NCBI GenBank assembly: GCA_900557165.1
Contig: USRS01000075.1
Location: forward strand, 1 to 12,818
Source of the DNA: an uncultured Clostridium sp.
GTDB taxonomy: Bacteria > Bacillota > Clostridia > Peptostreptococcales > Peptostreptococcaceae
Length of the DNA: 12,818 bases
Direction: 5' to 3'
Position numbers and translations under genes: made by a program
Part shown: piece by piece, positions 1 through 6,053 of the stretch
Position numbering within the stretch: the first letter of the stretch is position 1
How the letters are laid out: the number at the start of each line of letters is the position of its first letter
The notes under the pieces: model-generated
Databases searched by the model: none
What the model was told of the DNA's origin: nothing
The model's input: the letters and a program-made list of their open reading frames with translations, nothing else

Positions 1-733
1 TATTTTTTTCATCTACATATGGTTTAGTTTTTTCCTTTTGTTGTTTTTCTTCATTCACTGTTTTATTTTTAGTTTGTTGAACTTTCTTAGTTGTATTATT
101 TTTTTCTGTATTGGAATTAGTTTTTTCGGTTTGCTTTTTGGCAGTTTTATTTTTAGATTGTACTACCTGCTCAGATTCTTCAGTTTGCGTTGTATCCTTT
201 ATATTTTCAGTATGATCTTTTTCTTTTGTATCATTAATTATTATTTGTGATGCCACCTTACTTGACAAGCCTTGCAATAATTCACTGTCTAAATACAAGT
301 CAGTCATTTTACTTGTCATATTAGATATATCTGTTGAATATACCTTTCCATCTTGTATCATTTGTAGTTGATTTTTACCCATCGTGCAAGAAAATATTTT
401 TTTAGTACCACCATCAGTCGTTTGACATACACTCCAATATTGTAATTCATCTATATTGCTTAAGTTTAATCCTTGTGCTATTTCGCCTATAACAAGTAAG
501 TTATATTTAAATACAAAGTTCCAATCTCCATTGTAGTTTATTTGTGATTTAACTACTAATGTACCATCTACGAATTTTGAATCTAATATATGCTTTTTAT
601 CATCATTACCTACTGCTTCTTGTACTTGTGTTGTTGTGTTATTATCGTCTACCTTTACTAACTCGTTACTGCTACATCCTACCATACTTGCGATTAATAT
701 ACTTAAGATTAATATACTTAATATTTTTTTCAT
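1..733 (-). CDS. Secreted lipoprotein, C-terminus beyond window
   Basis: The frame is open from ATG at 733 to the left edge, giving 244 codons with no stop, so the C-terminus is missing. The start has a strong AGGAGGGG ribosome binding site. The protein begins with a lysine-led hydrophobic signal peptide and a lipobox ending MVGC, with the lipid-modified cysteine at residue 20, so export and membrane anchoring on the cell surface are expected. Residues of about 45-165 look like a compact globular domain with two cysteines. From about residue 175 it becomes a hydrophilic tract rich in Lys, Thr, Asn, Gln and Glu, typical of a wall-spanning linker, and a further domain may follow outside the window. 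I do not recognise the globular domain. Prophage-encoded lipoproteins include superinfection-exclusion proteins, but that role is only a guess here. An extended -10 (TGCTATACT, 753-761) lies very close to the start and may be too near to serve it. Confidence 0.85.
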   Translation of the reverse strand, partial: MKKILSILILSILIASMVGCSSNELVKVDDNNTTTQVQEAVGNDDKKHILDSKFVDGTLVVKSQINYNGDWNFVFKYNLLVIGEIAQGLNLSNIDELQYWSVCQTTDGGTKKIFSCTMGKNQLQMIQDGKVYSTDISNMTSKMTDLYLDSELLQGLSSKVASQIIINDTKEKDHTENIKDTTQTEESEQVVQSKNKTAKKQTEKTNSNTEKNNTTKKVQQTKNKTVNEEKQQKEKTKPYVDEKN

Positions 734-1270
734 ATAATCCCCTCCTACACTAAGTATAGCACCAGAGCTTATCTTTGAAGGATTCTGTAATTATAAATTC
801 AATCCTCTATAATAAATATACTTACTTTTATGAAAATATTTGAATATACCTCTCAATACGTGGCTATAATTCAAGTAATTTTAGTTTTCAAAGACTTTCC
901 TTTAATTTATTTTAAATGGATGCCACAGTATCAAACTGTGGTCTTTTTTATGCTTTTTAATTGTATATTCTGTCCCCTTCCAATATATTTATTTCAAGAA
1001 CATTTATTTAATTTTATATATGATAATTCGCATTCTTTTTAACATCATTGTAAATGATTCTGAAAATCTAAATTTTATACACTTGAAATTGATGTATCCA
1101 TTTGAATAACTACTGCTCAAACTTTTTTATATAAATTTATTCTGTTTAATATTTGGAATAAGTGTAGTTATCCCAAATTTTGCCATATTATTTCAATATT
1201 GGTAAAAATATATTTTTTATAAAGTTAAATTTTTATAAAGTTCGTATCTTGTCGAATATTTGCAAATTAT
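734..1270. other. Long intergenic region, 537 bp
   Basis: No convincing gene was found on either strand. It holds a rightward terminator (923-949), a 13-bp direct repeat TTTTTATAAAGTT at 1214-1226 and 1230-1242, and a long imperfect inverted repeat at about 1149-1177 with a six-base loop. The open frames in it lack ribosome binding sites. A TATAAT at 808-813 points toward the rightward terminator, but its -35 is poor. Confidence 0.6.
923..949 (+). terminator. Rho-independent terminator, rightward
   Basis: A perfect 7-bp stem CCACAGT/ACTGTGG with a 5-base loop is followed by TCTTTTTT on the plus strand. The minus strand has no U-tract, so it acts rightward. No rightward gene precedes it. It could end a small RNA starting near 820, or stop transcripts coming from the opposite strand of the lipoprotein region. 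Confidence 0.75.
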
Positions 1271-1399
1271 CTACTTAGCTTTTAGAATGATACTTATAAG
1301 CTCTTCCTTGGTAAAATCTACTGGAGGATATTCCCCTTTGGCATCATAGAAGTATTCCCTTAACATTTCCATACTTGAATTTCTTAATAAAGTTTCCAT
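1271..1399 (-). CDS. Small 42-aa protein downstream of the FtsK-like ATPase
   Basis: This short ORF is opened by ATG at 1399 with a perfect TAGGAGG ribosome binding site that includes the stop codon of the FtsK-like gene 11 bases upstream, so translation is probably coupled to it. The protein starts METLLRNSS and ends in a helical stretch, FTKEELISIILKAK; it is mixed-charge, with no membrane segment and no motif I recognise. The strong ribosome binding site, the tight spacing and the amphipathic composition argue that it is real. As the last gene of the Replic_Relax-FtsK operon it could be an accessory or regulatory subunit, but no function can be read from the sequence. Confidence 0.75.
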   Translation of the reverse strand: METLLRNSSMEMLREYFYDAKGEYPPVDFTKEELISIILKAK

Positions 1400-1410
1400 A
1401 GCATAACCTC

Positions 1411-2487
1411 CTAAAGATTAAATACTTGTATTTCCTGTTCTCCAGTGGCATTAAATAACTTTCCATGCCCCTTTCCTCTTAAATTGACTAAGGCTTCATA
1501 GTCCCCACATATAACTTTGGATGCTTCTTGAGTCCTTGTTTTTAAACCGATTATAGTATTAATATTATTTTTTAAAACTCCAGGTAATATATCAGCATAT
1601 GGAGCTTGCGTTGTAAGTATAACTGTTATTGCGGCAGCCCTACCCTTGGCCAATATCTCAGCTAATCCCTTATAAAATTCCTTATCCTCTTTAGGATTAA
1701 AACTTGCCAACTCCTCTATTACTAAAAATATATGCTTTGGTTTATTTTTTTTAGGGCATTCATTAAAATTCTTATACCCCTTAGACTTCAAATAGGCATA
1801 TCGGCTCGTCATTTCGCTTGTAAGAGCTTTTATAGTATCCAATGAGTAATTAGTTCCCTCATTATAAACTTTCGTTTGTGGGGCTTTTTCATACTCCATT
1901 AAATCAACTAGCTTTGTATCCTGTAGCCATAGCTCTACGTCTTTTCTATTAATTAAATATTCCATTATTACATTTAAGCAAACTGACTTTCCTGCTCCTG
2001 TAGAACCTCCAATCAGTAAATGGCATTCATTTGGGCTTGTAGGATTCCAGTAGACTGTTTCAAAAGTCTTTAAATTAATTCCTATAGGTATTCTAATTTC
2101 AACCCCTTTAAAATCAAAATTATAGCTCCTATAGTCAAAGTTCAATTTATTTGTATCATAAATAGTTACTGTAGCCATATTGTTAATTAATTCTATTCTT
2201 ATGTTTTTAGGATCTTCATGCAAATATTGCGCTAATGCAGCCTTATTCCTAATGAAATTATCTATTGTTAATCCGACTGGAATTGTGAAAGTATATACTT
2301 GCGTTTGTGTCGTTCTATTTTGACTTTTAAGAATAGGTTTATTGCCTATTGAATTAATTACCTTTGTTTCGTTCCAAAGTGGCTCAAAATCCTTTTTAGG
2401 CTGTATATAGCCATCGAAGGTCCAGTAAAAAAATTTACAACCTAAATCCCAGCATGAATTAAAAATACTTGTAACAAGTGGGTCCAT
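1411..2487 (-). CDS. FtsK/SpoIIIE-like DNA translocase ATPase
   Basis: This 358-aa protein carries an FtsK/HerA-type motor. Walker A is GGSTGAGKS at residues 160-168 and the Walker B strand is IFLVIEE at 253-259. The FtsK-like segment AKGRAAAITVILTTQAP (280-296) is followed by a LKNNINTIIGLK stretch. It lacks the large membrane domain and the C-terminal gamma (KOPS-reading) domain of chromosomal FtsK, so it belongs with the short FtsK-like ATPases of plasmids, ICEs and phages that move double-stranded DNA. The usual Walker B Asp-Glu pair reads Glu-Glu here, a conservative change. ATG at 2487 has an AAGGAGTG ribosome binding site overlapping the end of the preceding gene, 11 bases away, so the two are translated together. 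A role in segregation, transfer or loading of plasmid DNA is inferred; no relaxase or mating-channel gene is visible nearby. Confidence 0.9.
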   Translation of the reverse strand: MDPLVTSIFNSCWDLGCKFFYWTFDGYIQPKKDFEPLWNETKVINSIGNKPILKSQNRTTQTQVYTFTIPVGLTIDNFIRNKAALAQYLHEDPKNIRIELINNMATVTIYDTNKLNFDYRSYNFDFKGVEIRIPIGINLKTFETVYWNPTSPNECHLLIGGSTGAGKSVCLNVIMEYLINRKDVELWLQDTKLVDLMEYEKAPQTKVYNEGTNYSLDTIKALTSEMTSRYAYLKSKGYKNFNECPKKNKPKHIFLVIEELASFNPKEDKEFYKGLAEILAKGRAAAITVILTTQAPYADILPGVLKNNINTIIGLKTRTQEASKVICGDYEALVNLRGKGHGKLFNATGEQEIQVFNL

Positions 2488-2498
2488 AATATCACTCC

Positions 2499-3071
2499 TT
2501 ATGAAAAATAAAATTGAAGCTTATGCATTTCTAAATCATCTACAACTATTCTTAAGTTTCTTATTTGATGATTTTCCTGTGGTTTGTCGGTAATTACATA
2601 TAATATATTTGGTATACTAGGATCTTTATCTGGATTGATATTATAGTACTTCTCATAAATAGAATGCTTACTCAACTGTACCTCTAGAAATAGATGCTTT
2701 ATAGATCCATCCTTTTTCCTAAACTTAATAATTGCATCTGGAATAAATCCTTTGTAAATTGGAGTCTTCTCTATCTCAAGTATCTCATATCCTTGTTTAA
2801 TTAGTTCTGTTACAAATTGGCTCATTAATAATTCATGTTTTAAATTCTTTTTCTTAGGTGCCTTATCTAAAAAATACACATAGGCATTTGATTTTTCTCC
2901 TAAATTATAATATTTCCTATTTATCATTTTGCATTTTATGAGATGATCTAATCTTTTGTAGCATATAGAAGGGCTTTTTCCAGAAAAGATTGTGTCTTGG
3001 ATCTGCTTAACCGTCATAAACCTTATAGAGGTTAAAAGCTCCAGTAACTTCAAATCCCTTTGAGTTATCAT
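2499..3071 (-). CDS. Replic_Relax-type winged-helix / PD-(D/E)XK-like protein
   Basis: ATG at 3071 is chosen over an in-frame GTG at 3080 because the GAGGTG ribosome binding site overlaps that GTG and is six bases from the ATG; this gives 190 aa. Residues 1-60 form a winged-helix-type domain (TQRDLKLLELLTSIRFMTVK, then KRLDHLIKCKMINR). Residues of about 75-165 resemble a restriction-endonuclease-like core: FIPDAIIKF at 109-117, with Pro-Asp, then LEVQL with Glu130 and Gln132, an Asp...Glu-X-Gln arrangement. This matches the replication-relaxation (Replic_Relax) family, found on Gram-positive plasmids and phage-like elements next to FtsK-like ATPases. It is the first gene of an operon with the FtsK-like ATPase. 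Repeats at 3107-3177 just upstream are possible binding sites. Whether it cuts DNA is unknown. Confidence 0.8.
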   Translation of the reverse strand: MITQRDLKLLELLTSIRFMTVKQIQDTIFSGKSPSICYKRLDHLIKCKMINRKYYNLGEKSNAYVYFLDKAPKKKNLKHELLMSQFVTELIKQGYEILEIEKTPIYKGFIPDAIIKFRKKDGSIKHLFLEVQLSKHSIYEKYYNINPDKDPSIPNILYVITDKPQENHQIRNLRIVVDDLEMHKLQFYFS

Positions 3072-3106
3072 TTTCTTCACCTCTTAATTTAATATATGCA
3101 AAGGTA

Positions 3107-3231
3107 TAGAAATCGTGAACTGATTTTTACTAGAAATCGTATGTGATTTTTATATATAAATCGCCATTTTTCGATTTCGCTATGTAAATAGCTATATAGC
3201 TTAATAGTAAGGCTATAGGACAAGAGCCTTA
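3107..3231. repeat. Repeat and hairpin cluster upstream of the Replic_Relax operon
   Basis: Two near-identical tandem units start at 3107 (24 bp) and 3131 (23 bp), each beginning TAGAAATCGT and ending TGATTTTTA; each is an imperfect dyad with AAATC/GATTT arms. A third dyad has perfect arms AAATCG (3158-3163) and CGATTT (3172-3177). Then come a 12-bp palindrome AGCTATATAGCT (3190-3201) and a 7-bp perfect stem TAAGGCT/AGCCTTA (3208-3214, 3225-3231) with a ten-base loop and no U-tract on either strand. The cluster sits where the operon promoter should be. It could be an operator array, iterons or a transfer/replication origin. Confidence 0.65.
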
Positions 3232-3275
3232 ATAAGATATACATGACTTAATTTTTTGTAATTGTAATTTTCCCT

Positions 3276-3301
3276 ATAAAAAAGAACTGGATCTCTCCAG
3301 C
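3276..3301 (-). terminator. Leftward terminator, copy 1 of a 26-bp repeat
   Basis: On the minus strand, stem CTGGA/TCCAG with loop GAGA is followed by TTCTTTTTTAT. It lies six bases after the 31-aa ORF. The whole 26 bp are identical to 3680-3705. Confidence 0.7.
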
Positions 3302-3306
3302 TCATT

Positions 3307-3402
3307 TTATCTTAAAAAGAAATTTACTATTGTCGTTATCAATACTGCATTTATATTTACCTCAACTTCTAATCCTTTAGGTGTTTTAACTTTAAATTTC
3401 AT
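3307..3402 (-). CDS. Small 31-aa ORF, hydrophobic C-terminal half
   Basis: This 31-codon ORF starts with ATG at 3402, eight bases after AAAGGGA, and is closed six bases before a terminator, so it forms a compact single-gene unit. The protein starts with a basic stretch MKFKVKTPKGLEVEV and continues into the apolar run AVLITTIVNFFLR, which is too short for a secure transmembrane call but could associate with a membrane. No motif is recognised. The position between two copies of the same terminator suggests a small separately added unit in the early region. It could also be non-coding sequence with a chance frame, hence moderate confidence. Confidence 0.5.
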   Translation of the reverse strand: MKFKVKTPKGLEVEVNINAVLITTIVNFFLR

Positions 3403-3679
3403 ATTCTTAATCCCTTTCGTTGTTTATTTTTATACCTAAAATTAAAACATATTTTCATAAGAACTTTACTTAACCCCAAAGATCCTTTTACAAAAAGTTG
3501 GCCATAAAACCCTAAATAGTCATCTTAAAGCTATTAATACATGTTTATTAAACATTGAAATTTAAACATCTTAGTACTAAAAGAATTTCTATTATTGTAG
3601 TTCCCTAAAATTTTTCCGCAAGTTAACTAAGCCTGGAACTCCGTTGGCATAACCATTAAGAATTTCGTCAATATTTTCA
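3403..3679. other. Gap between two duplicated terminators, possible gene remnant
   Basis: No complete gene is seen. On the minus strand, from about 3680 down to 3599, an open frame without a start codon runs into TAATAG. It includes NIDEILNGYANGVPGLVNL and is locally richer in G and C than its surroundings (3615-3660). This may be the 3' remnant of a lost gene or a conserved RNA element. The rest (3420-3600) is AT-rich with no signal I can support. Confidence 0.35.
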
Positions 3680-3705
3680 ATAAAAAAGAACTGGATCTCT
3701 CCAGC
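3680..3705 (-). terminator. Leftward terminator after the J-domain gene, copy 2
   Basis: Identical over 26 bp to 3276-3301: stem CTGGA/TCCAG followed by TTCTTTTTTAT on the minus strand. It begins directly after the stop codon of the J-domain gene. Confidence 0.75.
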
Positions 3706-3706
3706 C

Positions 3707-4321
3707 CTATTTGAGAATTTTTTCTTTTAAGTTGTTAATTGCTGCCATAGTTTCATTATCTCCGCCTTTGTCTGGGTGATGCTTCATAGATAGCAACTTG
3801 AATGCCTCTTTCAGTAGTTTCATTTCTTTACTATTGCAACTATTATTTTTTCCACTACTATTCATTAAATTTTCTAGTAATCCACGATTATAGCCTTCTT
3901 GATATTTTTCTGTTAGTTCTTTATTGTACAGTGAGCTAAATTTGTTTTTAAAATACTCATATTCCATAAGCTCTTTTTCTTTTTTAAGCTCTTTTTCTTC
4001 TTCGAATTTGCGATGTGCTTTAATTGATTGTTCTTTATATGTAGGGTAATATTCCTTCTTTGCAATGATAAGTTTTTCCACTACATCATCAAAATCTAAT
4101 TCAACATCTTTATTTCTAAGATAAACTTTATTAATTATTCTCATTAAATCAACTGGTACATCCTCTATTAGTCCGTTTATTTCTTCATCTATTTCATATA
4201 ATGAGTGCCACGCCAGGCTACATAGCTTTATATCTTTTGACACTACTTTCCCATTAACTCTTTCTCTGCTACATGCATAAATAGTATAAGACCATTTACC
4301 TTTTCTAATCTTACAAAACAT
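3707..4321 (-). CDS. Phage protein with a C-terminal truncated J domain
   Basis: The protein has 204 aa. The last 45 residues carry J-domain helix II, the HPD motif and helix III: EMKLLKEAFKLLSMKHHPDK, with His-Pro-Asp at 182-184, then GGDNETMAAINNLKE. Helix I is not evident and there is no helix IV, Gly/Phe region or zinc region, so it is not a full DnaJ. HPD is the known Hsp70-stimulating motif, so recruitment of host DnaK is the natural inference. Residues 1-45 look like a small beta-rich domain of unknown role; about 95-150 is a highly charged helical or coiled-coil segment (KFEEEKELKKEKELMEYEYF). The ATG at 4321 has a GGGGGG ribosome binding site. It follows the Cro-like and 84-aa genes in the leftward early region, so a role in early phage takeover or replication assembly is possible. 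A helical J-like fold without DnaK contact cannot be excluded. Confidence 0.8.
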   Translation of the reverse strand: MFCKIRKGKWSYTIYACSRERVNGKVVSKDIKLCSLAWHSLYEIDEEINGLIEDVPVDLMRIINKVYLRNKDVELDFDDVVEKLIIAKKEYYPTYKEQSIKAHRKFEEEKELKKEKELMEYEYFKNKFSSLYNKELTEKYQEGYNRGLLENLMNSSGKNNSCNSKEMKLLKEAFKLLSMKHHPDKGGDNETMAAINNLKEKILK

Positions 4322-4383
4322 ACTTACCCCCCTTTTGTAGTGTCTTTTATAGAACTTTTAAAATTTATTTTTAACACTACATC

Positions 4384-4416
4384 ATATTTAAAAGTGAGTG
4401 AATATAATTCACCCAC
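4384..4416 (-). terminator. Weak leftward terminator after the 84-aa gene
   Basis: Inverted repeat arms 4394-4403 and 4407-4416 (10 bp with one mismatch, three-base loop) are followed on the minus strand by TTTTAAATAT. It lies 28 bases after the stop of the 84-aa gene. The U-tract is short, so termination may be partial. Confidence 0.5.
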
Positions 4417-4443
4417 AATTACTAAATCTATTTCATAAACTCC

Positions 4444-4698
4444 TTATTTAATTGCTTCTAATTTATTTTCTTTTACCAATTCGCATCCTTGATCTATTAA
4501 TCCTTCATGCTTAATGCTGAAATCTTGTAGTGTAGTCGCTGCTAATTCTATCGCTGGTTTAAATTCCTTTGGATTACTTGTCCCATAACTCATAGCATCG
4601 GCTATTGCATATAGTATTGACACAACTCCATTTAATTTATTACTTTCGCCCTCCATTGCGCTAAAAACTTCAAAAACATCATTATTCTTTTTACTCAT
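4444..4698 (-). CDS. Unknown 84-aa protein of the leftward early operon
   Basis: ATG at 4698 has a GGGGGAG ribosome binding site, and the gene lies 52 bases after the Cro-like gene on the same strand, so both should share the leftward promoter at 4992-5020. The product is acidic to neutral, predicted largely helical (NKLNGVVSILYAIADAMSYG and PAIELAATTLQDFSIKH), soluble and without signal peptide. I do not recognise the family. Placement directly after a cro-type gene is where many phages keep small regulators or host-takeover proteins, but nothing in the sequence identifies a target. Confidence 0.8.
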   Translation of the reverse strand: MSKKNNDVFEVFSAMEGESNKLNGVVSILYAIADAMSYGTSNPKEFKPAIELAATTLQDFSIKHEGLIDQGCELVKENKLEAIK

Positions 4699-4750
4699 TT
4701 TATTACTCCCCCTAAATTTAATTTTATCTTTAGGTCAGTAACTCAAGTGA

Positions 4751-4951
4751 TTAATCCTTTTTTTTAATAAACTCCACTACGTCCAAATCTAATGCTGAGC
4801 ATATTTTTTTTAAATCTCTAACCTTTATGTCATCTATAGGTTTACTTCCGTTCTCAAGTCGATTTACAGTGGCTATTGACATACCTAGCATTTCCGATAA
4901 TTGCTTTTGAGTTAAATCTTTTTTTATTCTAGCTATTTTAAAACTTTTCAT
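4751..4951 (-). CDS. Cro-like XRE-family HTH regulator
   Basis: This is a 66-aa single-domain XRE helix-turn-helix protein: LTQKQLSEMLGMSIATVNRL (13-32) followed by ENGSKPI and two closing helices. It has no other domain, which fits a Cro-type repressor. ATG at 4951 has a perfect AAGGAGG ribosome binding site. It is transcribed divergently from the CI-like gene across a 150-bp region with three matching palindromes, and its own promoter (4992-5020) has one palindrome in the spacer. By analogy with temperate phages it should repress the lysogenic promoter and turn down its own operon. The sequence alone does not show which of the two HTH proteins binds which palindrome. Confidence 0.88.
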   Translation of the reverse strand: MKSFKIARIKKDLTQKQLSEMLGMSIATVNRLENGSKPIDDIKVRDLKKICSALDLDVVEFIKKKD

Positions 4952-4967
4952 ATCTAACCTCCTTTGC

Positions 4968-5054
4968 GATAATTTATTTATCTATATTTATATAATACGA
5001 TAAAAATTTTATCTATGCAACATATTTATTATAATTTTAGATAAAAAATTTATC
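4968..5054. promoter_or_regulatory. Three 15-bp operator palindromes of the lysogeny switch
   Basis: The sites are O1 GATAATTTATTTATC (4968-4982), O2 GATAAAAATTTTATC (4999-5013) and O3 GATAAAAAATTTATC (5040-5054), sharing GATAA-N5-TTATC. Centre-to-centre distances are 31 and 41 bp, close to three and four helical turns, so bound dimers would lie on the same face of the DNA. O2 fills the spacer of the leftward promoter, O1 lies just past its start point, and O3 sits in the -35 zone of the rightward promoter. Confidence 0.85.
4992..5020 (-). promoter_or_regulatory. Leftward early promoter (cro side)
   Basis: On the minus strand, -35 TTGCAT (5020-5015), an exact 17-bp spacer and -10 TATTAT (4997-4992) lie about 40 bases upstream of the Cro-like start. 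Operator O2 lies entirely within the spacer, so repressor binding there would block RNA polymerase. Confidence 0.75.
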
Positions 5055-5059
5055 GGTTA

Positions 5060-5068
5060 TGATATAAT
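5060..5068 (+). promoter_or_regulatory. Rightward repressor promoter, extended -10
   Basis: TGATATAAT fits the extended -10 consensus TGNTATAAT, with a start point expected near 5075, just before the ribosome binding site at 5090. The -35 is poor, and operator O3 (5040-5054) covers that zone, which would allow either auto-repression or contact activation. Confidence 0.65.
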
Positions 5069-5101
5069 TTAACAAAGAGATAAGCGGTGGGAGGTGAATT
5101 C

Positions 5102-5443
5102 ATGGACCTTGGCAATAAAATTAAAATACTTAGAAAAGAAAATAATCTTACTCAAAAAGAACTAGGAAAGCTAATAGGAAAGTCTGAAATATCAATTAGA
5201 AAATATGAGTCTGGCAATAATATACCTTTTGATGTACTTAAAGATATATGCAAAACTCTTAATACAGATATAACTAGACTTATTCCAGATATACATAAAG
5301 AAGATGATCCATTGGATTCTCTACAGAACTATCTATTTGATAGAGGCTGCTTTATAAGTGATAAAGAATTTCTTAAAGAAATAGAAGATTATATACTAGA
5401 ATATGTAAAATTTAAATTATATGAAAAAAATAAAAATAAATAA
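5102..5443 (+). CDS. CI-like phage repressor, XRE family
   Basis: This is the only plus-strand gene. ATG at 5102 is preferred over an in-frame GTG at 5087 because GGAGGTG (5090-5096) is ideally placed for it; this gives 113 aa. The N-terminal XRE domain (residues 3-60) includes LTQKELGKLIGKSEISIRKY and ESGNNIP. The C-terminal 50 residues (DDPLDSLQNYLFDRG..., then an acidic and a lysine-rich helix) probably mediate dimerisation. There is no S24/LexA-type peptidase domain, so classical RecA-stimulated self-cleavage is not expected and induction must work differently, for example through an antirepressor. It faces the Cro-like gene across three palindromes, the usual layout of a lysogeny switch. 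It converges with the nuclease operon, with 39 bases between stop codons. Confidence 0.88.
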   Translation: MDLGNKIKILRKENNLTQKELGKLIGKSEISIRKYESGNNIPFDVLKDICKTLNTDITRLIPDIHKEDDPLDSLQNYLFDRGCFISDKEFLKEIEDYILEYVKFKLYEKNKNK

Positions 5444-5472
5444 AAAAACTGGATACTAAAATGGTATCCAGT
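5442..5472 (-). terminator. Leftward terminator of the nuclease operon
   Basis: A perfect 9-bp stem ACTGGATAC/GTATCCAGT (5448-5456, 5464-5472) with a 7-base loop is followed on the minus strand by TTTTTTTA. It lies between the convergent repressor and nuclease genes. Rightward reading has no adjacent U-tract, so the repressor mRNA may end less cleanly. Confidence 0.85.
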
Positions 5473-5482
5473 CCCTCTAAAT

Positions 5483-5986
5483 CTATTTTTCTTTTAAATC
5501 TTCTCTAATTGCATAATACAAAATTGAATTTATATAAGAGGCTACTTCTCTTTTCTCCATCCACACTATATTTAGGTTGTTAAATTTAGCTTCCAAACTC
5601 ATAATCATGCCTTTTGCTGCTTTCGGATTCATGTTAGAACGATAATTCCCTTTTAATAAATTTGTATAAAACTTTTCATCCTCTATCAGTAATATAAACT
5701 TCTTATTGGCTTTCTTAGCTCTTATAAGTTCTCTAGTAAATCTATTATTGCCGTTCTCATCCTTTGTAGATGTATCTAATAAGTTTCCTACAAGTTCATC
5801 TATAGAAGCCTTTCTCTCAATTACAACGTTTGGCACATGGCCATTTGGACCTTCTATTATGTAATCACCCATAGGCAAAGCTCTACGTTCATAAGAGATA
5901 TTATTCTTTTCAAAAGCTTTCAGTATATGATCTATTTGTTTTTCTCTAGTATCAATAATTATTTTATATTTTATCTTATTTTGCAT
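5483..5986 (-). CDS. ERCC4-type nuclease (XPF/Mus81 fold)
   Basis: The start is ATG at 5986, served by AAGGAG ten bases upstream; an in-frame TTG at 6016 has no such support. The product is 167 aa. The ERCC4 active-site signature GDXnERKX3D is intact: IIDTREKQ with Asp12, GDYII with Gly40-Asp41, VVIERKASIDE with Glu57-Arg58-Lys59 and Asp63. The protein consists of little more than the nuclease domain; the tandem helix-hairpin-helix part of XPF/Mus81 is absent, as in many phage members. Such enzymes cut branched or 3'-flap DNA in a metal-dependent way. Together with the primase-helicase upstream this suggests a job in replication or recombination intermediates of the element. It is the last gene before the terminator at 5442-5472. 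Confidence 0.9.
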   Translation of the reverse strand: MQNKIKYKIIIDTREKQIDHILKAFEKNNISYERRALPMGDYIIEGPNGHVPNVVIERKASIDELVGNLLDTSTKDENGNNRFTRELIRAKKANKKFILLIEDEKFYTNLLKGNYRSNMNPKAAKGMIMSLEAKFNNLNIVWMEKREVASYINSILYYAIREDLKEK

Positions 5987-6053
5987 TGTACTAATTCTCC
6001 TTCTCTGTTTAATCAAGAAAAGCAGATTGATTCCACACTATGCTTTTGTTGAA

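Noticed and set aside
830..1042. 70-codon plus-strand ORF
   Set aside because: It runs through the rightward terminator at 923-949, has no ribosome binding site, and its composition looks like translated AT-rich spacer.
1411..3071. Conjugation module
   Set aside because: Beyond the FtsK-like ATPase there is no relaxase, coupling-channel protein or peptidoglycan hydrolase in the window.
4444..4951. Toxin-antitoxin pair (HTH protein plus 84-aa protein)
   Set aside because: The HTH gene faces a second HTH gene across shared operators, which fits a phage switch, and the 84-aa protein shows no toxin motif.
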